DNA of 18,663 nt from an uncultured Mollicutes bacterium (GTDB lineage Bacteria > Bacillota_I > Bacilli_A > RFN20 > CAG-826): contig URQK01000025.1 of assembly GCA_900549975.1 (NCBI GenBank), positions 1 to 18,663 of the forward strand, written 5' to 3'. Under the pieces are notes generated by a model, which was not told the DNA's origin, did not search any database, and worked only from the letters and a program-made list of their open reading frames with translations. This document shows positions 14,436 through 18,663 of the stretch, piece after piece; within the stretch, counting starts at the first letter, position 1, and each line of letters starts with the position of its first letter. A program made the position numbers and the translations under genes.

Positions 14436-15287
14436 TTACTTTGTTTTAAGTAAATCTAAGTTTCTTTTGCCGTCTAAAGATAAATTAACTAAAGGAAGTC
14501 TTAAATTCATACTTTTATAGCCGTTGATACTTAATAAATATTTAATAGGTATTGGATTAGTTTCAAAAGTTATTAAATTGCCAATAAAATTTAAATAATC
14601 AATTAATATGGGATTCGTAAAATTATCTTCGTAATCCTCAATTAGTAATTTATAGTCTTGAGCGTATAAAATAGATGAAACAGAAATAATTCCATCTGCA
14701 CCTGCAGCAAGTGCTTTATCAAAATTAGTGTCATTTCCGTGATATACTAAAAAATCTGGAAAATTTTTCTTTAATAAAGTCATGAGATTAAAATCATTAC
14801 TACATTCTTTTATTCCAATTAATTTATTGGATATATGTAGTAATTTTCTAATTGTTTGGTAATCAATTGACATACCTACTCTTGACGGAACATTATAAAT
14901 TAAAACCGGATGTCTACTAGTTTGTAATATTTTTTTAAAATGTAAAAATACGCCTCGCAGTGGTGGCTTATTATAAAATGGCAATGTCACAAGTAACGCA
15001 TCAATATTTAACGTATTAAGAACTTCAATTTGTTCGATTATTTTATTCGTGTTATTTTCTGCCACACCAACAATAATTTTTAATTTAGTATTCATTATAA
15101 CAAATTTAATTAAATCAATTTTTTCTTTTGATGTGAGTGCGGATTCTTCTCCGGTTGTCCCCGCTACGACAACTGCGCTATGTCCGCTTTTTTCATATGA
15201 TTCAAGCATTTTTTTAACTTCTACATAATCAATTTCATCTTGATTATTAAAAGGTGTAACCATCGCCCCAATTATTTCTTTTTTCAT
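14436..15287 (-). CDS. dapA: DapA-type 4-hydroxy-tetrahydrodipicolinate synthase
   Basis: Class I aldolase joining pyruvate and aspartate semialdehyde, the first committed step of lysine and diaminopimelate synthesis. The 283-residue length is typical. Schiff-base Lys160 lies in GIKECS, and GTTGE (43-47) carries the proton-relay threonine. PFYNKPP (103-109) supplies Tyr105, and YNVPSR (131-136) supplies Tyr131 and the carboxylate-binding Arg136 that favours DapA over sialic acid or KDG aldolases. The ATG at 15287 follows GAGGTG. No other lysine or diaminopimelate gene is nearby, and it appears to be transcribed alone from a promoter with a dyad at its -35 region (15352-15380). A related pyruvate aldolase remains possible, but the residues fit DapA best. 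Confidence 0.88.
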   Translation of the reverse strand: MKKEIIGAMVTPFNNQDEIDYVEVKKMLESYEKSGHSAVVVAGTTGEESALTSKEKIDLIKFVIMNTKLKIIVGVAENNTNKIIEQIEVLNTLNIDALLVTLPFYNKPPLRGVFLHFKKILQTSRHPVLIYNVPSRVGMSIDYQTIRKLLHISNKLIGIKECSNDFNLMTLLKKNFPDFLVYHGNDTNFDKALAAGADGIISVSSILYAQDYKLLIEDYEDNFTNPILIDYLNFIGNLITFETNPIPIKYLLSINGYKSMNLRLPLVNLSLDGKRNLDLLKTK

Positions 15288-15351
15288 ATACTCACCTCTC
15301 TATAGTCTATGACAATAGCCTAAATAAAGTGAATTATTTAGAAGTTTTTTT

Positions 15352-15380
15352 ATAATACTTAAAACATTACAATAATGTAA
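15352..15380 (-). promoter_or_regulatory. dapA promoter with overlapping operator-like dyad
   Basis: On the minus strand TTACAT (15375-15380), a 17-base spacer and TATTAT (15352-15357) form a plausible promoter. The dyad TTACA-N4-TGTAA (15367-15380) covers the -35, and a longer symmetric reading ACATTA-CAA-TAATGT spans 15364-15378. Its place suggests repression of dapA, and perhaps of the divergent gene; no regulator is encoded in the window. Confidence 0.5.
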
Positions 15381-15423
15381 GCGATTTTTTTATAGTTTTC
15401 ACTTATTTTTAAGCATAAAATAT

Positions 15424-15451
15424 TTGCTAAAAGTAAAAATAAATGTATAAT
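15424..15451 (+). promoter_or_regulatory. Promoter of the DUF308/HdeD-like gene
   Basis: TTGCTA (15424-15429), a 16-base spacer and a consensus TATAAT (15446-15451) lie 28 bases before the translation start at 15479. An in-frame ATG at 15443 overlaps the -10 element and so cannot be the start of a transcript made from this promoter. Confidence 0.75.
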
Positions 15452-15478
15452 TTAAACGTATTTGAAAGGAGTTTTTTT

Positions 15479-16003
15479 ATGAGTAAACAAAAAGCTTATA
15501 CGTTAGTTGAATCTATTTTATTTATTATTATTGGTATTTTAATTGCATGTTCAATTATCCAACCAAGTATTGTTAACATCATTATTGGTATTGCAGTACT
15601 TATCATGGGAATCTTCTCATTCACTAAAAGTTTGTCCGAGTCATCAAAAAGCACTTTATTAGTGCCTGGTGCATTATGGGGAACAGTATTAATTGGTGTT
15701 TCAATTGCAATGCTTGCAAACAAGTTGGATATTCAAACACCATTAACAATGATTATTAAAGTTGCTATTATTTCTGTTGGCACATTAACTTTAATAGATG
15801 CAGTTATTAAATTAATCAAAAAGCATCAAACTGCTGGCATTAGTGAACTTGTTGTTGCACTTATTTTAATTGCTTTAGGATTAATGTTATTATTATGGGC
15901 TGAATTCGGTAATTACTTATGGGTAATCTTCGGTGCATTACTTGCTATATTAGGCGTATATATGTTAATTACTACTATTATCAAATTATCTAAAAAACAA
16001 TAA
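15479..16003 (+). CDS. DUF308/HdeD-like six-helix membrane protein
   Basis: Small integral membrane protein (174 aa) with about six hydrophobic segments in three pairs (roughly 10-28, 31-48, 61-78, 90-107, 119-137, 142-163) and short charged loops. This is the layout of the DUF308/HdeD family, whose E. coli founder is an acid-stress membrane protein; the function in Gram-positive relatives is unknown. The start at 15479 has AAAGGAG 7 bases upstream, and the consensus promoter confirms it. It is the only gene on the plus strand, divergent from dapA, and ends at a strong terminator shared with the convergent LRR gene. Family assignment rests on length, helix pattern and GALLAILGVYML-type segments. 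Confidence 0.75.
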   Translation: MSKQKAYTLVESILFIIIGILIACSIIQPSIVNIIIGIAVLIMGIFSFTKSLSESSKSTLLVPGALWGTVLIGVSIAMLANKLDIQTPLTMIIKVAIISVGTLTLIDAVIKLIKKHQTAGISELVVALILIALGLMLLLWAEFGNYLWVIFGALLAILGVYMLITTIIKLSKKQ

Positions 16004-16026
16004 TCAAATAGAAAAAACTTAAACTA

Positions 16027-16068
16027 AAAAATCACAGTCATTATTAATTAAACTTGGCTGTGATTTTT
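16027..16068. terminator. Bidirectional terminator between convergent genes
   Basis: AAAAATCACAG-type arm with TC (16027-16039) pairs with GGCTGTGATTTT (16056-16068) over 13 bp, loop 16 bases, one T-G pair. It has T-rich sequence on the plus side and an A run on the left that reads as T on the minus strand. It serves the plus-strand membrane protein gene (ends 16003) and the minus-strand LRR gene (ends 16080). Confidence 0.85.
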
Positions 16069-16079
16069 ATTTATTCTAA

Positions 16080-17900
16080 TTAATCTTCATTACAATAAAC
16101 AGTAACAGAACTTGGAATACCACTATCACGAAGATTGATTTTATTAAACTGAGCTTCTGTGCCATTATAATGAATTGATTCCAAATTTGAACATAATTCA
16201 AAGGCATGATAGCCAACTTCTTTTAAAGATACTGGGAAAGTAATATCAATAATACTTTCGCAAGAATAGAATGTTTCTTTACCTATTGTTTCTAGATTTT
16301 TAGGTAAATTAACTTCAGATAAGTTTGTGCAATATGCAAATAGATTATTTGCTAAAACGGTTATACTATCTGGAATAGTAATCGAACTTAATTGTTCCAT
16401 AGTGTCAAAAGCTGATGCCTCAATTGTGGTTACGGAACTTGGAATATTTAATTTAGTCACTTGGTTCATAAAATAAAAAGCATGTGATTCAATAGTTTCT
16501 AATTTATTTGGTAATTGCAATTGTGTTATTTCTTGGCACTTATAAAAAGCCCCTGAGCCAATTGTTGTCACAAAATTAGGAATCATTATAGCTTTTTTTG
16601 TTTGAGGAACACGTATTAAAGTAGTCGAATCATAGTTATAAAGTGAACCTTCAATTACTCGATATTGTGTATTTCGAGGAGAAACAACAAATTCTTCTAG
16701 TTCAGTCATTTCATCTAGAGCGCCATATCCAATGAATTCTAAATTTGAAGAAATGTTAAATTGCTTTAAAGCAAAGCAATAAGCAAATGAGAACTCACCG
16801 ATTTCAGTAAGCGAATCCGGGAAAGTAATCGAAGTCAAATTTTCACAACGATAAAACCCATAGTCTCCAATCATAGTTAATGAACTTGGTAAAGTTACTT
16901 CTTTTAATTTTCGACAAAATTTAAATGTATTAAATGGTATTTTCTCGATATTAGCGTTAAGGTTGACTTTAGAGAACTGGGCTTCAAAGAACACTCCTTC
17001 TTCCATATTTGTTATGCTAGAAGGAATAGTTACCTCTAAAACATTATTTAATCTAGATAAAGATTCAATTCCTAAAGTATTACATTTTTCATGTAGATTT
17101 ACTTTGCTAACGTTTTCACTCATTTTTATTAACTTACTATAATCAAAAGTGTATAACCCACCTTCATATGTTGAATAAAAATTATTTTCAGTATTGATTG
17201 ATAAATTACGAAGGCTTTCACATAATTCAAAATTATCTTCACCAATAAATTGAGTGTTTTTTAAATCTAGTTCTTTTAAGTTAATAGTCAAATAAAATGC
17301 TGCATGATTAATAATTCTTAAAGAGGAAGGTAATGTAACACTTGATAAGACATTACAACTATTAAAAGCATAAGCGTCAATTATTTCAATTCCTTCGGGA
17401 ATGGTAATAGATTTTATAGGTGTTTCCATAAAACATGCTTTCCCAATTTGAATAACTGGTTTATTTAAATAATTACTAGGAATCACTAAATCAATTTCAT
17501 TTTCAAAATTGTTATATTTATAAATTTCATATGCTTCTGTTTCATTATTTTCAGTAATAAAACGACGATATGTATAATCCCCAACTTCTATTTCTTCTGT
17601 TGAAAGTTTTTTAAATATTGGATGAACTTCTAAATCACTTTTTATATTAGTAAGATCTTTATCCCAACCAAAAAACGAATATTCATAATTGCCATATTGT
17701 GATTTTTTTGTTGGTTCATCGCCGTTATATAAAGATGAAGCGCCTTTTTTTACTTGGTCTTGATATAGTAGTGAATTATCTTCTGAATAATAAGAAACTA
17801 TATAATTATCCTTATCTTCTACTGATGAAGATGGATTTTTATTGCATCCGCTAATAAGGGCAAGACTTAAAAACATAATTGGATAAATTGTTTTTTTCAC
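16080..17900 (-). CDS. BspA-like leucine-rich-repeat surface lipoprotein
   Basis: Secreted, lipid-anchored surface protein of 606 residues. The likely start is the GTG at 17900, 9 bases after AAAGGAG; a TTG at 17909 abuts that site and is too close. This gives a classical lipoprotein signal, VKKTIYPIMFLSLALISGC, with the lipobox Cys at about residue 19. Residues about 32-95 (VSYYSEDNSLLYQDQVKKG ... YEYSFFGWDKDL) look like a Listeria-Bacteroides (Flg_new) repeat domain. From about 125 to the end are some sixteen LRR_5/BspA-type repeats of about 23 residues (for example LPSSLTMIGDYGFYRCENL, IPDSITVLANNLFAYCTNL), interrupted twice by NxxY-(S/R)-x-x-EG-(G/S)-LY motifs near 240 and 410. The end YNGTEAQFNKI is usual for the family. 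It is probably a binding or adhesion protein toward host or other microbes; the partner is unknown. Confidence 0.87.
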   Translation of the reverse strand: MKKTIYPIMFLSLALISGCNKNPSSSVEDKDNYIVSYYSEDNSLLYQDQVKKGASSLYNGDEPTKKSQYGNYEYSFFGWDKDLTNIKSDLEVHPIFKKLSTEEIEVGDYTYRRFITENNETEAYEIYKYNNFENEIDLVIPSNYLNKPVIQIGKACFMETPIKSITIPEGIEIIDAYAFNSCNVLSSVTLPSSLRIINHAAFYLTINLKELDLKNTQFIGEDNFELCESLRNLSINTENNFYSTYEGGLYTFDYSKLIKMSENVSKVNLHEKCNTLGIESLSRLNNVLEVTIPSSITNMEEGVFFEAQFSKVNLNANIEKIPFNTFKFCRKLKEVTLPSSLTMIGDYGFYRCENLTSITFPDSLTEIGEFSFAYCFALKQFNISSNLEFIGYGALDEMTELEEFVVSPRNTQYRVIEGSLYNYDSTTLIRVPQTKKAIMIPNFVTTIGSGAFYKCQEITQLQLPNKLETIESHAFYFMNQVTKLNIPSSVTTIEASAFDTMEQLSSITIPDSITVLANNLFAYCTNLSEVNLPKNLETIGKETFYSCESIIDITFPVSLKEVGYHAFELCSNLESIHYNGTEAQFNKINLRDSGIPSSVTVYCNED

Positions 17901-17932
17901 TATTTCCAACTCCTTTTATTTTATTATAAATA

Positions 17933-17968
17933 AAATACCATTATATTTTTAGTTATACAATGGTATTT
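17933..17968 (-). terminator. Inverted repeat between the two surface protein genes
   Basis: AAATACCATT (17933-17942) and AATGGTATTT (17959-17968) form a perfect 10-bp stem with a 16-base loop. Read on the minus strand the 3' arm runs into TTTTATTTATAAT, so it may terminate the upstream gene ending at 17999. A TATAAT just after it (17920-17925 region) could be a -10 element for the LRR gene, with no clear -35. Confidence 0.5.
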
Positions 17969-17998
17969 ACTAATTAAATTTTTATTTCTGGAGAAATG

Positions 17999-18661
17999 TT
18001 ACTTAAATATCTCTTCGCCAGTTAATCCACCCGCTAAATAGGTAACGGATAAAGATCCTGGAAAACTTACTCCATCGATAGTCATTTGATTACCTTCGCC
18101 ATCAACAAAATAAGCAACTTTGCTCTCATCAAATTTTACAAATGTAAGAGTTTTATTTAAATATGCTTCACTGGAACTACTTGATAAAGTAAGTGAACCA
18201 TCACTAGTTATAACAACACGAACATAGTCTAAAGAATTATTATTTAAATCATAAGAATCATTTGACTCCCATGTACCAACTAAGCTAGATAAGTCATCTT
18301 TTGCTACCTCTTTTACTTCTACAAATTCTCCAGAATCACTACCAATTATTCCCGCAGTTTCATAATAAACAACAATACTTCTACCATAATCAAGAATCTT
18401 AATATTACCATAAATGTCATTGCTAAATACATAACATTTATCTCCATCTAATTCACTTACTTCAACAAAATTAAATACTTGATTTTGTAAGCATGCGTCT
18501 TTTTTATTTTCACTATTAATTGTTAAATTAGTTGCAGTAATTTTAATTGTTACGGTATAAATATCTTCATAATTATCACCAAATGTAGTTTTTTCATTTT
18601 TCCAAGTGGCAATTAAAGATGTTGGAATTTCATTGCTAGTAGATGAACCTTTACGTGTAAA
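17999..18661 (-). CDS. C-terminal part of a protein with two tandem homologous domains (5' end outside window)
   Basis: An open frame runs from the window edge to TAA at 17999-18001, giving 220 residues with no start inside the window. A Ser/Thr-rich linker (TRKGSSTSNEIPT) is followed by two related units of about 100 residues. Unit 1 (15-116) begins SLIATWKNE and unit 2 (126-220) begins SLVGTWESND. Both go on with alternating beta-strand-like segments (VTIKITATNLTINS; VRVVITSDGSLTLSS) and a (C)YVFSND/AYFVDGEG-type hairpin. The SLxGTW opening and beta pattern recall lipocalin-like or beta-sandwich domains of surface lipoproteins, but I do not recognise the family. It lies just before the LRR lipoprotein on the same strand, which supports a surface role. 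The N-terminus would show whether it has a signal peptide. Confidence 0.8.
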   Translation of the reverse strand, partial: FTRKGSSTSNEIPTSLIATWKNEKTTFGDNYEDIYTVTIKITATNLTINSENKKDACLQNQVFNFVEVSELDGDKCYVFSNDIYGNIKILDYGRSIVVYYETAGIIGSDSGEFVEVKEVAKDDLSSLVGTWESNDSYDLNNNSLDYVRVVITSDGSLTLSSSSSEAYLNKTLTFVKFDESKVAYFVDGEGNQMTIDGVSFPGSLSVTYLAGGLTGEEIFK

Positions 18662-18663
18662 TT

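Noticed and set aside
15443..15478. Upstream ATG start for the DUF308-like gene
   Set aside because: This ATG overlaps the -10 element TATAAT; the ATG at 15479 has AAAGGAG at proper spacing.
17901..17909. TTG start for the LRR lipoprotein
   Set aside because: The Shine-Dalgarno directly abuts this TTG, leaving no spacing, while the GTG at 17900 is 9 bases away and gives a classic KK...C lipoprotein signal.
165..18661. Use of genetic code 4 (TGA as tryptophan), suggested because no gene here ends in TGA
   Set aside because: Tryptophans in the main genes are TGG and no long gene needs read-through of TGA. Fifteen stops without TGA is not surprising in AT-rich DNA.
1..18663. CRISPR array
   Set aside because: No regularly spaced short repeats were seen on reading through; the only internal repeats are the RHS cores and protein-level LRR repeats.

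Overview
The window is AT-rich DNA coding almost entirely on the minus strand. Stop codons are TAA or TAG and tryptophan is TGG in the long genes, so the standard bacterial code fits. The gene set (SpoIIIE/FtsK-type translocase, RNase J family protein, cytoplasmic type I pullulanase, a GlpA-like/GlpB-like/DUF1667 operon, a BspA-like leucine-rich-repeat lipoprotein, AAGGAGG-type ribosome binding sites) suggests a low-GC Firmicutes/Bacilli-type bacterium, perhaps an uncultured gut member of the Erysipelotrichales/RF39/Acholeplasma side. That placement is inference; there is no rRNA or tRNA in the window.

Left part (1-3770), accessory: two tandem fragments of an RHS-type polymorphic toxin. In transcription order they are RHS core + tip B (frameshifted at a run of five G), a 167-aa unknown, RHS core + tip A, and a 332-aa unknown with two C-terminal membrane segments. 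Each unknown sits where immunity genes normally sit. The two cores form a 366-bp direct repeat, about 97 % identical, with 256 bp identical in the middle. Neither core has the large N-terminal RHS shell. A good promoter and a strong Shine-Dalgarno lie upstream of the first copy but lead to no proper start codon. This looks like a reservoir or graveyard of displaced RHS tips with their immunity genes.

Middle (3827-11184), housekeeping: ftsK/spoIIIE, pullulanase and a PlsC-like acyltransferase run as one close-packed unit ending in a hairpin terminator. Upstream is an RNase J family gene with its own promoter and a very clear terminator. Its active site has lost several metal ligands, so it resembles a non-catalytic J2-type subunit.

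Right-middle (11185-16003): three overlapping genes form a flavin redox complex (GlpA-like with a BFD-type 2Fe-2S tail, a GlpB-like FAD/NAD oxidoreductase, DUF1667). Then come a 218-bp intergenic region with a terminator and a structured element, a DapA-type aldolase with a dyad over its promoter, and the only plus-strand gene, a DUF308/HdeD-like membrane protein.

Right edge (16027-18663), cell surface: a BspA-like LRR lipoprotein, then the C-terminal part of another probably secreted protein made of two homologous ~100-aa domains and cut by the window end.
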